From: Streptomonospora nanhaiensis
Lineage (GTDB): Bacteria > Actinomycetota > Actinomycetes > Streptosporangiales > Streptosporangiaceae
DNA length: 64,000 nt
Reading direction: 5' to 3'
NCBI RefSeq assembly: GCF_026642255.1
Contig: NZ_CP113264.1
Location: forward strand, 3,658,001 to 3,722,000
This document shows, in pieces, positions 41,290 to 50,181 of this stretch. The notes beneath the pieces are model-generated. The model made no database searches. It saw only the letters and a list, made by a program, of their open reading frames with translations, and was not told the origin of the DNA. The translations under genes were made by a program, and so were the position numbers. The first letter of the stretch is position 1. Each line of letters starts with the position of its first letter.

Positions 41290-41550
41290 TCACTCCTCGG
41301 TCGGTTCCTGGGACTCCTCGCCCCGGGGCTCCTCCACGGGCGCGTCCTGCTCCGGCGCGGATCTGCGCGGTCTGCCCCGGCGGGGGATGACCCCGGCCTC
41401 CTTCGGCATCCGCCCCGCGTCGTCCAGCGCCCGGCGCAGGAGGAACTCGATCTGTGCGTTGGTGCTGCGCAGCTCCTGCCCGGCCCACCGCGCGAGCGCG
41501 TCGTGGACGGCGGGGTCGAGCCGCAGCAGCACCTTCTTGCGATCGGGCAC
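41290..41550 (-). CDS. Small ribbon-helix-helix (Arc/CopG-like) DNA-binding protein
   Basis: 86 residues, starting at the GTG at 41550 with GGGGGGAGGC upstream. KKVLLRLDPAVHDALARWAGQELRSTNAQIEFLLRRALDDAG (about 4-45) is a clear ribbon-helix-helix: a beta-strand with alternating residues, then two helices with the STNAQIE turn. The C-terminal half is a charged tail (RRGRPRR then acidic EEPRGEESQEPTEE). It follows the SPFH gene by 17 bases on the same strand, so both are one transcript. A GTGATATCAC palindrome in the promoter region could be its operator. Confidence 0.85.
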   Translation of the reverse strand: MPDRKKVLLRLDPAVHDALARWAGQELRSTNAQIEFLLRRALDDAGRMPKEAGVIPRRGRPRRSAPEQDAPVEEPRGEESQEPTEE

Positions 41551-41567
41551 GGCCGCCTCCCCCCGTT

Positions 41568-42476
41568 TTACTGGTACAGGGTCCCGGTGTTGACGACGGG
41601 GCTGGCGGGCCGGTCGGAGCACAGCACCACGAGCAGGTTGCTGACCATCGCGGCCTTGCGCTCCTCGTCGAGCTCGACCACGTTCTCCGCCGACAGGCGG
41701 GTGAGCGCGCGGTCCACCATGCCGACGGCCCCCTCGACGATCTCCTGACGGGCGGCGATCAGGGCGCTGGCCTGCTGGCGCTGGAGCATGGCCTGGGCGA
41801 TCTCCGACGCGTAGGCCAGGTGGGTGAACCGGGACTCCACGATCTTGACGCCCGCGGCCTGGACCCGCTCGCCGACCTCCCTGGAGAGTTCCTCGGTGAT
41901 GAGGTCGGCGCTGCCGCGCAGGGACCGGCTGGTGTCGGCGTCGTAGGAGTCGTAGGGGTAGTAGCCCGCGATGTGGCGGACCGCCGCCTCGGTCTGGATG
42001 GACACGAACTCGACGAAGTCGTCCACCTCGAAGGAGGCGCGGGCGGTGTCCTCGACCTGCCAGACGATGACGGCGGCGATCTCGATGGGGCTGCCGGAGG
42101 CGTCGTTGACCTTCATGACGGAGGTCTCGTGGTTGCGGATGCGGGTGGAGATCCCCTTGCGGAGCGTGAAGGGGTTGACCCAGCGCAGGCCGTCGGTGCG
42201 GACGCTGCCGACGTAGCGGCCGAACAGCTGGACGACCTGGGCCTCGTTGGGCGCGACCATCGTCAGCCCGAACGAGAGCCCCAGTCCGACCAGTCCGACG
42301 ACGATGCCGACGCCGATCAGGAGGGGCGGCAGTCCGAGTATCGGGAGCAGGGCGGTGCCCACGCCGCCCAGGACCAGCACGAGGCTGATCACGGCGAACA
42401 GGATGCCGTCGTGGCTCTTCGCCGTGTGCTCCCTGTACTCGGGCGCCGGTGTGGTGGGCTGGCTGGTTTCGGCCAT
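41568..42476 (-). CDS. SPFH/Band 7 domain membrane protein
   Basis: 302 residues. After a short cytosolic tail there are two close hydrophobic segments at about 26-45 and 50-70, then an SPFH domain from about 72 ([82 protein letters not shown], with a helical [32 protein letters not shown] coiled region). Such proteins form large rings on the membrane and scaffold membrane proteins or proteases. ATG at 42476. It is first in an operon with the ribbon-helix-helix gene and divergent from two PH-domain membrane proteins. Confidence 0.92.
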   Translation of the reverse strand: MAETSQPTTPAPEYREHTAKSHDGILFAVISLVLVLGGVGTALLPILGLPPLLIGVGIVVGLVGLGLSFGLTMVAPNEAQVVQLFGRYVGSVRTDGLRWVNPFTLRKGISTRIRNHETSVMKVNDASGSPIEIAAVIVWQVEDTARASFEVDDFVEFVSIQTEAAVRHIAGYYPYDSYDADTSRSLRGSADLITEELSREVGERVQAAGVKIVESRFTHLAYASEIAQAMLQRQQASALIAARQEIVEGAVGMVDRALTRLSAENVVELDEERKAAMVSNLLVVLCSDRPASPVVNTGTLYQ

Positions 42477-42520
42477 CGCTTCTTCCGTTCTCTTCAAGGT
42501 GATGACTCGAGCATAGCATT

Positions 42521-42530
42521 GTGATATCAC
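42521..42530. promoter_or_regulatory. Palindrome in the SPFH/PH-protein divergent promoter
   Basis: GTGATATCAC is a perfect 10-base palindrome flanked by A/T-rich bases, in the roughly 105-base region between the two divergent operons. It is the natural operator candidate for the ribbon-helix-helix protein. Confidence 0.5.
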
Positions 42531-42581
42531 TTTTAATAGCGAACGGCCCACAGGGCCCCGAAGAGAGGAGACGTGGAAGCG

Positions 42582-43079
42582 ATGACCACAGACGCGCCGC
42601 GCCTGCGCCCGCCCCACCACCGCGTGGACCGACGGGCGATCCGGTGGTGGACGACACGGTCGCTGGCCGTGACCGTCGTCCTCACGGCGATCCCCCTCGT
42701 CCCCGCGATCATCTGGGAACCGCCGCGCGCCTGGTTCCTGCTCGCCACCGCCGTGGTCGGCGGGGTCGGACTCCTGATCACCGTCCTCATGCCGCAGTGG
42801 CGCTACCGCGTCCACCGGTGGGAGGTCACCGACACCGCCGTGTACACGTCCAGCGGATGGATCTGGCAGGAGTGGCGCGTGGCCCCGATGTCGCGCATCC
42901 AGACCGTCGACACCGCGCGGGGCCCGCTCCAGAGGATGTTCGGCCTGTCCAGCGTGACCGTGACCACCGCCTCGGCGGCGGGACCGATCGAGATCGCGGG
43001 CCTGGACCACGTCCGGGCCACCGAGGTCGCGGAGCAGCTCACCGAGACCACCCAGGCGACCCCGGGAGACGCGACATGA
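42582..43079 (+). CDS. PH-domain membrane protein (YdbS-like)
   Basis: 165 residues from the ATG at 42582; a GTG at 42573 would add 3 residues but sits only 2 nt from the AGAGGAG site. Two hydrophobic segments (about 25-45 and 55-75) are followed by a bPH2 domain: [67 protein letters not shown]. This is the YdbS family, which in other bacteria pairs with a YdbT-like partner. That partner follows with an ATGA overlap. Confidence 0.9.
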   Translation: MTTDAPRLRPPHHRVDRRAIRWWTTRSLAVTVVLTAIPLVPAIIWEPPRAWFLLATAVVGGVGLLITVLMPQWRYRVHRWEVTDTAVYTSSGWIWQEWRVAPMSRIQTVDTARGPLQRMFGLSSVTVTTASAAGPIEIAGLDHVRATEVAEQLTETTQATPGDAT

Positions 43080-44947
43080 GCACCCCCGACGAGCACAGGC
43101 AGCCCCTGGGCGAGGGCGGACCGGCCCTCCCGAACGAGCCGGAGGGCCTCACGGCCGGCGGCTCCCCCCTCCCGCCGCCGGCCGGCGGCGCGGACGCCCA
43201 CGACCCCGTCGGGGCGGACGGCCCGGAGGCGGGGAACACCCCCGGCGCGGGCACCGCTGCCACCGAGGACGATGGCTGGCGGCGGCTGCACCCGTTGAGC
43301 GTGTGGGCGAGCACCCTCGTGGCGGGCGCGTTCCTCGTTCCCGGGGCGATCGTCGCCACCGTGGTCCTGGTGATCGCGGGCCAGCCCCTGTGGGCCCTCG
43401 CCCCCGTTCCCGGCGCACTCGCCTTCCTCGCGCTCATGACGTACCTCGACCTGCTGCGGCTGCGGGCCACCCGCTACCGGGTCACCGTCGAGCGCATGGA
43501 GGTGCGGTCCGGGATCATCGCCAAGTCGTACCGCTCCATCCCGCGCGAGCGCGTGCGCAGCGTGGACGTCGCCGCCCCCCTCTACGCCCGGGTCTTCGGC
43601 CTGTGCTCGGTGACGGTCGGTACCGGCGAGCAGGTCGGCGCGGGGTCCGAGCAGCTCCAGCTGCTCTACGTCACCGCGGAGCAGGGCGAATGGCTGCGCC
43701 GCGAACTCCTCCACCGGGGCGCCTCCCGGACCGCCGGGGCCACCGCCGCCGGGGAGGACCCGGCCCCCGGCGACGACGGGGGGATCGAGGTCGAACTGGC
43801 CCGGCTGGACCGGCGCTGGTTCGCCTTCGCCCCCGTGACCACCGCCACGGTGGGCGTGGGCCTCGGTGTCATCGCCACGCTCCTGGGGGCGAACGCCCAG
43901 AGCAACGGCGCCCCGTGGCGGTGGATCTCCGACCGGGCGAACCTGCCCAGCGGCGAGGAGATGGCCTCCTTCGTCGTGGGCCAGATACTGCTCGTGGCGC
44001 CCCTGACCCTGCTCGGCCTGCTGGTCTCCGGCGTACTCGTCGTGACGGCCGTGGCGGTGGAGACCTGGTGGGACTACCGGCTCACGCGGGAGGCGGACGG
44101 CACCGTGCGCCTGCGCCGAGGCCTGCTCACCAGCGTGTCGCTGTCGGTGGAGGGGCGCCGTCTGAACGGCGTGACCCTGTACGAGCCGTTCCTGCTGAGG
44201 TCCGCGGGCGGCGCGGACGTGCGGGCGGTCGCGACCGGCCTGGGCGCGGCCGACGACCAGAAGGCCAGCGCCAAGAGCCGCCTGTCCCCGGCGATGCCCC
44301 GGGAGCTGGCGCGGGGGCTGGCCGCCGACCTGATGCGGACGCAGGACTCGCCCCTGGACGTGCCCCTGGCCCCCCACCCGCGGGCGGCGCTGCGCCGCCG
44401 GCTCACCCGCGCGGGGTACGCCACGGTGCTGGCCCTGGTGCTGGCAGGGGTCCTGGCCTGGCTCCACACGCTGGCGTCCGAGGCGTGGTGGGAGGCCGCG
44501 CACGAGGTCGAGGAGTACATCATGCCCGTTCCGCTGACGGTCCGGGCCGTGGAGTCCGCTCCGGGCTGGGGGTGGGCGGTGGTCGCCGTGCTGCTCGGCG
44601 CGGCGGCGTTCTGGTACGCGGTCGGCTCCTACCGGGGGCTCGGCCACGGGCTGCACCCGCGCTACCTGGTGGTCCGGCGGGGGATGGCGGTGCGCAGGAC
44701 GGTGACCCTGGAGAGGGCCGCCGTGATCGGCTGGCGGATCACCAGGTCGCCGTTCCAGCGGCGGCTGGGCCTGGCGGACGTGGCGGCGACCACGGCCGCG
44801 GGCGAGGGGATGTACGCGGCGGCGGACGTGGGGCTGGGTGAAGGGCTGGCCTGGGCCGACGAGGCGGTGCCCGAACTGCTGGAGCCGTTCCTGGTGCGCG
44901 GCGGCGGGGGGCCGGCGGGCGGTCCCGGGGTCCCCGACCCGCGCTGA
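43076..44947 (+). CDS. PH-domain membrane protein (YdbT-like), long
   Basis: 623 residues. The N-terminal 70 residues are a flexible Gly/Pro/Ala-rich tail. Then come membrane segments and three bPH2-type domains, the first at about 130-220 ([54 protein letters not shown]), the second near 330-430 ([55 protein letters not shown]) and the third near 515-600 ([57 protein letters not shown]). It starts within the previous stop (ATGA), so the two form one complex, as YdbS/YdbT. The cellular role is not known. Confidence 0.9.
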   Translation: MSTPDEHRQPLGEGGPALPNEPEGLTAGGSPLPPPAGGADAHDPVGADGPEAGNTPGAGTAATEDDGWRRLHPLSVWASTLVAGAFLVPGAIVATVVLVIAGQPLWALAPVPGALAFLALMTYLDLLRLRATRYRVTVERMEVRSGIIAKSYRSIPRERVRSVDVAAPLYARVFGLCSVTVGTGEQVGAGSEQLQLLYVTAEQGEWLRRELLHRGASRTAGATAAGEDPAPGDDGGIEVELARLDRRWFAFAPVTTATVGVGLGVIATLLGANAQSNGAPWRWISDRANLPSGEEMASFVVGQILLVAPLTLLGLLVSGVLVVTAVAVETWWDYRLTREADGTVRLRRGLLTSVSLSVEGRRLNGVTLYEPFLLRSAGGADVRAVATGLGAADDQKASAKSRLSPAMPRELARGLAADLMRTQDSPLDVPLAPHPRAALRRRLTRAGYATVLALVLAGVLAWLHTLASEAWWEAAHEVEEYIMPVPLTVRAVESAPGWGWAVVAVLLGAAAFWYAVGSYRGLGHGLHPRYLVVRRGMAVRRTVTLERAAVIGWRITRSPFQRRLGLADVAATTAAGEGMYAAADVGLGEGLAWADEAVPELLEPFLVRGGGGPAGGPGVPDPR

Positions 44948-44957
44948 GGGCCGCGTC

Positions 44958-44994
44958 CCGGCCCCGGGCCCCTGGTGCGGGGGCCCGGGGCCGG
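44958..44994. terminator. Bidirectional hairpin terminator
   Basis: A 15-base arm (44958-44972) pairs perfectly with 44980-44994 across a 7-base loop between the convergent PH-protein and STAS genes. Confidence 0.75.
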
Positions 44995-45001
44995 CGTCGG
45001 C

Positions 45002-45412
45002 TCACGGTCCGCCGGGGACCGTGTCGCCGATCGGGTCGCCGTTGACCCGCAGTCCGCTGGTGTGGGTCAGTGCCATCTCCAGGATCGGGTAGATCTCGAA
45101 CAGGCGCCCCATGCCGAGTGCGTCGAGCACGCGCGCGGCGATGGGCGCGGGTTCGGCGAGCACCACGTGGCGCCCCTCAGCGGTGAGGGTCCTGAAGACC
45201 GACACGAGGGCGCTCACCCCGCTCGCGTCGAAGAAGTCGAGCCCCGACATGTCCACGACCAGGCAGTCGCACCGTGAGGCGTGCGCGGCCTGGAGCAGCC
45301 GATCGCGCATGCGGTCGGCGGTGGCGAGGTCCACCTCGCCGTGGACGGGCACGACCGTCACACCTGTACAGCGGAAACGCTCCTGGGCAGAGAACCGGGC
45401 ATCCATCACCAC
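45002..45412 (-). CDS. STAS-domain anti-anti-sigma factor
   Basis: About 136 residues. The whole chain is a STAS domain: VVPVHGEVDLATADRMRDRLLQAA, then CLVVDMSGLDFFDASGVSALVSVFRTL with the phosphorylatable Ser in DASG, then VVLAEPAPIAARVLDALGM. Such proteins bind anti-sigma kinases and release alternative sigma factors when unphosphorylated. The GTG at 45412 is 8 nt from AGAGG; an in-frame GTG at 45421 adds 3 residues and an ATG at 45406 removes 2. No anti-sigma kinase or sigma gene is adjacent, so its partner is elsewhere. Confidence 0.9.
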   Translation of the reverse strand: MVMDARFSAQERFRCTGVTVVPVHGEVDLATADRMRDRLLQAAHASRCDCLVVDMSGLDFFDASGVSALVSVFRTLTAEGRHVVLAEPAPIAARVLDALGMGRLFEIYPILEMALTHTSGLRVNGDPIGDTVPGGP

Positions 45413-45421
45413 TCGGGCCAC

Positions 45422-45812
45422 CTCTCACCGGACGTAACCTTTCCACTACGCAACCGCGTACGAGATCGTAGCCTCTACAGAGAACCCCTGGGAGGCTTTC
45501 CGTGAGAAAAACCCGCGAAATCTCGCTGATATGGCCACCCGGTCAGGTTGGTGTCACCCTGTCCGGGGATGCCGGGACACACGGCTGCGGGTCCGCGGCT
45601 CCGGACCCCTCCTCATCTCTCTCGGACACTCCCGAACCCCCGGCCGCGCCGTGCTTTACGGTCGTGAATGCGGTAGAAGCAGTACATGTGACACCCGCAG
45701 GTGTCCGCGCCTCCGGGCCGGACCCCCGGGCCGACCTCAGGGACAGCAAGACGAAGGGAGGGAGCGGTGACCGCGTCCGGCCGTCAGACCGGGGGCACCC
45801 ACCGCGCACCCG
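45422..45812. other. Divergent promoter region with a doubtful small open frame
   Basis: 391 bases between the divergent STAS and NUDIX genes. The A/T-rich part at 45440-45540 is likely the promoter area. A frame from GTG 45502 to TGA 45816 (104 codons) has a good GGGAGG site and ends ATGA on the NUDIX start, but its third-position bases are not the usual G/C-rich pattern and the protein is not recognised. I leave it as unproved. Confidence 0.4.
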
Positions 45813-46349
45813 ATGACCGAAACCGCCGACACACAGCCCGGCTGGCTCGCCCCCGAGGAACTGGAGAGCGTCCGGGGCCGGATGCCCGTCCTCTACGTCC
45901 AGGCGGTACCCGTCCGGGTGGACGAGGCGGGGCAGGTGACCCACATCGGCCTGCTCCTGCGCGCCACCCCGGACGGCAGTTTCCAGCGCTCGGTGGTCTC
46001 GGGCCGCGTGCTCTACCACGAGCGGGTGCGCGACGCCCTGCTCCGTCACCTGGAGAAGGACCTGGGCCCGGTGGCCCTGCCGCGCATCCCCGGCTCCCCG
46101 CAGCCGTTCACGGTCGCCGAGTACTTCCCCACCCCGGGCGTCACCCCGTTCCACGACGCCCGCCAGCACGCGGTGGCGCTGGCCTACATCGTCCCCGTCT
46201 CGGGCGACTGCCAGCCCCGCCAGGACGCGCTGGACCTGGTGTGGTTCACCCCGGAGGAGGCGGCCAGCCCGCAGCTGCGCGAGGAGATGACGGGCGGCCA
46301 GGGGGTGCTGCTGCGCCAGGCGCTGGCCTACGTGGGCCACGCGCCCTGA
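45813..46349 (+). CDS. NUDIX hydrolase family protein (DUF4916)
   Basis: 178 residues. WLAPEELESVRGRMPVLYVQAVPVRVDEAGQVTHIGLLLR at the start and the SGRVLYHERVRDALLRHLEKDLGPVALPRIPGSPQPFTVAEYFPTP core fit the actinobacterial DUF4916/NUDIX group. The NUDIX box is degenerate: the canonical GX5EX7REUXEEXGU is not fully met, so catalytic nucleoside-diphosphate hydrolysis is uncertain. No clear Shine-Dalgarno is found before the ATG. An intrinsic terminator with a T-run follows. Confidence 0.85.
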   Translation: MTETADTQPGWLAPEELESVRGRMPVLYVQAVPVRVDEAGQVTHIGLLLRATPDGSFQRSVVSGRVLYHERVRDALLRHLEKDLGPVALPRIPGSPQPFTVAEYFPTPGVTPFHDARQHAVALAYIVPVSGDCQPRQDALDLVWFTPEEAASPQLREEMTGGQGVLLRQALAYVGHAP

Positions 46350-46390
46350 GACCCGCCGCGCGGGCCGCGGCGGCCCCGCACGACCGTTGA

Positions 46391-46429
46391 GGGGTCGGCA
46401 CCGGAACTTCTCCGGCGCCGACCCCTTTT
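46391..46429 (+). terminator. Intrinsic terminator with T-run
   Basis: GGGGTCGGC (46391-46399) pairs with GCCGACCCC (46417-46425), with an inner CCGGA/TCCGG stem, followed by TTTT at 46426-46429. It is one of few with a T-tract in the window. Confidence 0.8.
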
Positions 46430-46453
46430 CCCGCCCCTGTTCCGTCCCTTATT

Positions 46454-46473
46454 ATGACTGACCAGTCAGTCAT
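46454..46473. promoter_or_regulatory. TetR operator upstream of the membrane-protein/TetR pair
   Basis: ATGACTGA-CCAG-TCAGTCAT is a perfect 8-base inverted repeat, 18 bases before the start of the membrane-protein gene whose operon ends with a TetR gene. TGACTGACYRGTCAGTCA is a common TetR operator form in actinobacteria. Confidence 0.75.
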
Positions 46474-46491
46474 TTAAGGAGCGGCGCCACC

Positions 46492-47175
46492 GTGAACCAC
46501 ACCCGCCCACCGGCCTCCGGTCCCGCCGCCGCGCGCGGACCGCGCACGGGCCCGCCCGCACCGCGCACCGGTCCCCTCGCGCACACCCTGCGCGGACTCG
46601 CCACGGTCCTGGTCGGCCCCGACCCCTCCCCCGGCGAGACCGCGGCCACCCTGGTCTCCGCCGCGGCGGGCACCGCACTCGCCGTCGGGGCCTGTCTGGC
46701 CGCGGGCCTGCCGGCCGCGGCGACCGCGGTCACCGGGGTCGTCGCCCTCGACTTCTTCGGCGGCGCCGCGGCCACCTCGACGGCGGCGGCCAAACGGCGC
46801 TACCACGCGCCGGGCCGCACCCTCCGCCACCATCTGGGGTTCGTGGCCCTCCACGTCCAGCCCTTCGCCCTGGCCCTGTTCGTGCCCGGCTTCGACTGGT
46901 GGACCGCCACCGCCCTGTACCTGCTCGCCCTGGGGAGCGCGGCGGCCGTGGGCCTGGCCCCGCTCCCCCTGCGCCCGCCCGTCGCGTTCTGCGCCACGGC
47001 GACCGGCTCCGCCGCCGCCCTGCTGCTCCTGCCGGTGCCCGACCCCCTGTCCTGGCTGGCCCCGGTCATGCTCGTCAAACTCCTCCTGGGCCATATGCTC
47101 CCCGGAGCGGCACGGGGAGCGGCGGAGAGGGGAGCCCATGGCACCGAAGAGGGTCGACCGGGAGGCGAGGCGTGA
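46492..47175 (+). CDS. Integral membrane protein, function unknown
   Basis: 227 residues. After a Pro/Ala-rich, basic N-terminal 30 residues there are about five hydrophobic segments (roughly 50-85, 110-130, 135-155, 165-180, 185-205). A short loop with HAPGRTLRHHLGFVALHVQPFALALFVPGFDWW separates the first pair. I do not recognise the family. The GTG at 46492 has AAGGAG 10 nt upstream. The stop overlaps the TetR start region by 38 bases, so the two genes are coupled and share the operator at 46454-46473. The protein is likely the regulator's target. Confidence 0.75.
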   Translation: MNHTRPPASGPAAARGPRTGPPAPRTGPLAHTLRGLATVLVGPDPSPGETAATLVSAAAGTALAVGACLAAGLPAAATAVTGVVALDFFGGAAATSTAAAKRRYHAPGRTLRHHLGFVALHVQPFALALFVPGFDWWTATALYLLALGSAAAVGLAPLPLRPPVAFCATATGSAAALLLLPVPDPLSWLAPVMLVKLLLGHMLPGAARGAAERGAHGTEEGRPGGEA

Positions 47176-47755
47176 GGAGATCCTCTCGGCCGCCGTACGC
47201 GTGTTCGCGCGCCGGGGGTTCGCCGCCACGAGGATCGAGGACGTCGCCGCCGAGGCCGGTATCGCCAAGGGCAGTGTCTACCTCTCCTTCGGCAGCCGCG
47301 ACGAACTGCTGGCCGCCGCGTTCGCGCGGTTGGCCGAGCGCTCCGCGGACGTGCTGGCACACGCCTCCGCGCAGGGGGCCCCGGCGGTCGAACGGCTCGC
47401 CTCACTCGTGCGGGCGGCCGTGGCCGTGCTCGCCGACGAACCCGACCTCACGCGCGTGATGGTCGACCTGTGGGCGGCCGGCCGCCACGGCGGGGCCGCC
47501 GCCCCCCTCGACATGGCCTCGGTCTACCGCGAGTACCGGGGCGCGGTCGCCGACCTCCTCCGCCGCGCGGCCGACGAGGGCGACCTGCGCCCCGGTGTCG
47601 GCGAACCCGAGGCCACCGTGGTGGTCGGAGCGATCGAGGGCTGCCTCGTCCAGTGGCTGATGGACCCCGGCGTACGGCTGGACGGGCTCGCCGGCACCGT
47701 GGTCGAGGTCTGCCTGTCGGGCCTGCGCGCCGAGGGCGGACCGACCGGGCCGTGA
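47138..47755 (+). CDS. TetR-family regulator
   Basis: 205 residues. The HTH is at about 8-55 (REEILSAAVRVFARRGFAATRIEDVAAEAGIAKGSVYLSFGSRDELLAAAF). The C-terminal part is a TetR ligand domain. Its start lies inside the membrane-protein gene, with GGAGAGGGGAGCCC ahead of the ATG. It probably represses its own operon through the palindrome at 46454. Confidence 0.93.
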   Translation: MAPKRVDREARREEILSAAVRVFARRGFAATRIEDVAAEAGIAKGSVYLSFGSRDELLAAAFARLAERSADVLAHASAQGAPAVERLASLVRAAVAVLADEPDLTRVMVDLWAAGRHGGAAAPLDMASVYREYRGAVADLLRRAADEGDLRPGVGEPEATVVVGAIEGCLVQWLMDPGVRLDGLAGTVVEVCLSGLRAEGGPTGP

Positions 47756-47816
47756 CCGCCCTCCGGCGGGCCCGGGGGGAGGACGCGGGGAGCCCCCGGC
47801 GCATAAGCTCGGACCC

Positions 47817-48473
47817 ATGCCCGAACCGCTTGTCCCCGACGCCCTCGCCCTGGCCCGGGAGGCCGCCGGGAGCGGGGCCCGCAGGGCCGTGCTCGGCCTG
47901 ACCGGCCCTCCCGCCGCGGGGAAGTCGACCCTCGCCCGCCACCTGGTGGCCGAGGTCTGCCGGGTGCTGGGGCCCGGGGCCGCCGGCTACCTGCCCATGG
48001 ACGGCTTCCACCTGTCCAACGCCCAGCTCGACCGGCTGGGCAGGCTCGACCGCAAGGGCGCGCCGGACACCTTCGACGCGCACGGGTACGCGGCGCTCGT
48101 ACGCCGCCTGCTGACCGAGGCGGACCACCCCGTCTACGTCCCCGACTACGACCGGACCCTGCACGAGCCGGTGGCGGCGCGGCACGTGATCGATCCGCAC
48201 ACGCGGCTGGTCGTGACCGAGGGCAACTACCTCGCGAGCGACGACGAGCCCTGGGCGGGGCTGCGGGGCCTGTTCGCCGGGCTCTGGTACGTGGAGGCCG
48301 ACGACGGGCTGCGGGAGCGCAGGCTGCACCGGCGGCAGGTGTCGGGCGGGGCGAGCGAGGAGGCGGCCCGGGACTGGGTGGAGCGCAGCGACCGCCCCAA
48401 CGGCGAGCTTGTCAAACGGTTCCGTGCGAACTGCACCCGGGTGGTGACGACGGGGACCGTGCCCCGGAGATGA
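47817..48473 (+). CDS. Nucleoside/sugar kinase-like P-loop protein (YfhL/PanK-like uridine kinase group)
   Basis: 218 residues. The P-loop GLTGPPAAGKSTLARHLV is at about 26-43, followed by YLPMDGFHLSN, YDRTLHEPV and LVVTEGNYLA, all in the order found in the PRK/uridine-kinase-like group of small P-loop kinases (fructose transport kinase or nucleoside kinase type). It phosphorylates a small sugar or nucleoside-like molecule with ATP; the substrate is not known. It is a single gene, followed by an inverted repeat at 48521-48559. Confidence 0.85.
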   Translation: MPEPLVPDALALAREAAGSGARRAVLGLTGPPAAGKSTLARHLVAEVCRVLGPGAAGYLPMDGFHLSNAQLDRLGRLDRKGAPDTFDAHGYAALVRRLLTEADHPVYVPDYDRTLHEPVAARHVIDPHTRLVVTEGNYLASDDEPWAGLRGLFAGLWYVEADDGLRERRLHRRQVSGGASEEAARDWVERSDRPNGELVKRFRANCTRVVTTGTVPRR

Positions 48474-48782
48474 GTCCGGCCCCTCCGCCCGGGACGTCCG
48501 CGGGAAGGGGCCGGGGCCGCGGGAGCGCCCCGACCCGGCACCGTGCCCCCGGCGCTCCCCGGCCCGCCGCGCGCGTCCCGGGGCCGCACCCGCCCCGCGT
48601 GACGGGTCTCACGCCCAGGGACGGGAACGCCTGGAACGAACGGCTTCCCCGCGTTCCGCCCGGGGGACACCAGACGGACACGAGCACCCCAGGCGTCCAT
48701 ATAGCGAGACAAATGTTTCACATAGTGTCCACCGGGGCTAGCATCCAGCCATCATCACAGCACTGACCTGGAAAGAAGTCCC
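48474..48782. other. Intergenic region with terminator and promoter
   Basis: 309 bases. GGGAGCGCC (48521-48529) and GGCGCTCCC (48551-48559) form the likely terminator of the kinase gene. TTTCAC (48716-48721), a 17-base spacer and TAGCAT (48739-48744) form a likely promoter for the transporter gene, starting about 30 bases before its ATG. No gene is seen. Confidence 0.55.
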
Positions 48783-50120
48783 ATGACGGACGTCGCCCCA
48801 CGCTCACCGGATGTGGCAGAGCCACCGACCAACCCCAGGCGCAAGGTCCTCACGGCCAGCCTCGTGGGCACGTCCATCGAGTTCTACGACTTCTACATCT
48901 ACGCCACCGCCGCGGTCCTGGTCTTCCCGCTGCTGTTCTTCCCCGAGGGCGACATGCTGGCGGCGCGGCTCCAGTCGCTCGCCACCTTCGCGATCGCGTT
49001 CGTCGCCCGCCCCATCGGCTCCTGGGTGTTCGGGCACTTCGGCGACCGGATCGGCCGCAAGGCCACGCTGGTGGCCTCCCTGCTCACCATGGGCATCGCG
49101 ACCGTCGGCATCGGCGTGCTGCCGACCTACGCGCAGGTGGGCGTCCTCGCCCCCGTCCTGCTGGCGGTCTGCCGGTTCGGCCAGGGCCTCGGCCTGGGCG
49201 GCGAATGGGGCGGCGCGGCGCTGCTGGCGACCGAGAACGCCCCCGCCGGGAAGCGCGGCTTCTACGGCACGTTCCCGCAGCTGGGCGCCCCGATCGGGTT
49301 CTTCCTCGCCAACGGCGTGTTCCTGGCCCTGACCCAGACCATGAGCGACGAGACGTTCCTGGCCTGGGGCTGGCGGGTGCCGTTCCTGCTCTCGACCCTG
49401 CTGATCGTCGTCGGCCTCTGGGTCCGGCTGACCCTGCACGAGACCCCCGCGTTCGCCAAGGTCGTCGCCTCCGGGGAGCGGGTCAAGACCCCCATGGTCG
49501 AGGTGTTCCGCACCAGCTGGCGCGCGGTCGTCCTGGGGACCCTGATCATGGTCGCGACCTACGTGCTGTTCTACCTGATGACCGTGTTCTCGCTGGGCTT
49601 CGGCACCGACCCCGTGGACGGCCTGGGCTACGAGCGCTCACAGTTCCTGGTCTTCCTGATGATCGGCGTGGTGTTCTTCGCCCTGTTCACCCCGGTCTCG
49701 GGCCTCCTCGCGGACCGGTTCGGCCGCAAGCCCACCCTGATCGCGGTCACCGTCGCGATCATCGCCTTCGGCGTCGCGATGGGGCCGATGATGGCCGGCG
49801 GGGGCACGGTCGGGGTCATGGCCTTCCTGATCATCGGCCTGTCCCTGATGGGCCTGACCTTCGGCCCCATGGCAGCGGTCCTGCCGGAGCTGTTCCCGAC
49901 CAACGTCCGCTACACCGGCGCCTCGGTCGCGTACAACCTGGCGGGCCTGCTCGGGGCCTCGTTCGCCCCCTACATCGCGACCTGGCTCGCGGGCACCTTC
50001 GGTCTGGCTTGGGTCGGCGGCTACCTGGTGCTCGTCAGTGTGATCACCCTCGTGGCCCTGCTGATCAGCCGCGAGACCCGGGACGACGACCTGGACGCCA
50101 TCCCCGCCCGGGCGCGGTAG
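48783..50120 (+). CDS. MHS-family MFS transporter (metabolite:H+ symporter)
   Basis: 445 residues with 12 membrane segments. The start RRKVLTASLVGTSIEFYDFYIYATAAVLVFPLLFFP, GSWVFGHFGDRIGRKATLVASLLTMG and the second-half SGLLADRFGRKPTLIA are the MFS 2-3 and 8-9 loops of the MHS (KgtP, ProP, ShiA) family. It imports a small organic acid, amino acid or aromatic compound with protons; the substrate is not readable. The ATG has AAAGAAG upstream. A hairpin terminator follows. It is not in operon with neighbours. Confidence 0.93.
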   Translation: MTDVAPRSPDVAEPPTNPRRKVLTASLVGTSIEFYDFYIYATAAVLVFPLLFFPEGDMLAARLQSLATFAIAFVARPIGSWVFGHFGDRIGRKATLVASLLTMGIATVGIGVLPTYAQVGVLAPVLLAVCRFGQGLGLGGEWGGAALLATENAPAGKRGFYGTFPQLGAPIGFFLANGVFLALTQTMSDETFLAWGWRVPFLLSTLLIVVGLWVRLTLHETPAFAKVVASGERVKTPMVEVFRTSWRAVVLGTLIMVATYVLFYLMTVFSLGFGTDPVDGLGYERSQFLVFLMIGVVFFALFTPVSGLLADRFGRKPTLIAVTVAIIAFGVAMGPMMAGGGTVGVMAFLIIGLSLMGLTFGPMAAVLPELFPTNVRYTGASVAYNLAGLLGASFAPYIATWLAGTFGLAWVGGYLVLVSVITLVALLISRETRDDDLDAIPARAR

Positions 50121-50135
50121 GACCCCAGCCCCTCC

Positions 50136-50169
50136 GACGGGCCGGCCGGCCGGAGCCGGCCGGCCCGTC
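50136..50169. terminator. Bidirectional hairpin terminator
   Basis: A 15-base arm (50136-50150) pairs perfectly with 50155-50169 with a 4-base loop, between the convergent transporter and HAD genes. Confidence 0.8.
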
Positions 50170-50181
50170 CTCGTACGGGCG

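Noticed and set aside
41290..41550. Antitoxin of a toxin-antitoxin pair
   Set aside because: The ribbon-helix-helix protein has an SPFH gene, not a toxin, as operon partner.
45701..46390. Alternative frame across the NUDIX gene with a good ribosome binding site at its GTG
   Set aside because: Arg/Pro/Gly-rich product; the other frame encodes a recognisable NUDIX protein.
48470..48766. 98-codon frame after the kinase gene
   Set aside because: Pro/Arg/Gly-rich, covers the terminator and promoter, no ribosome binding site.
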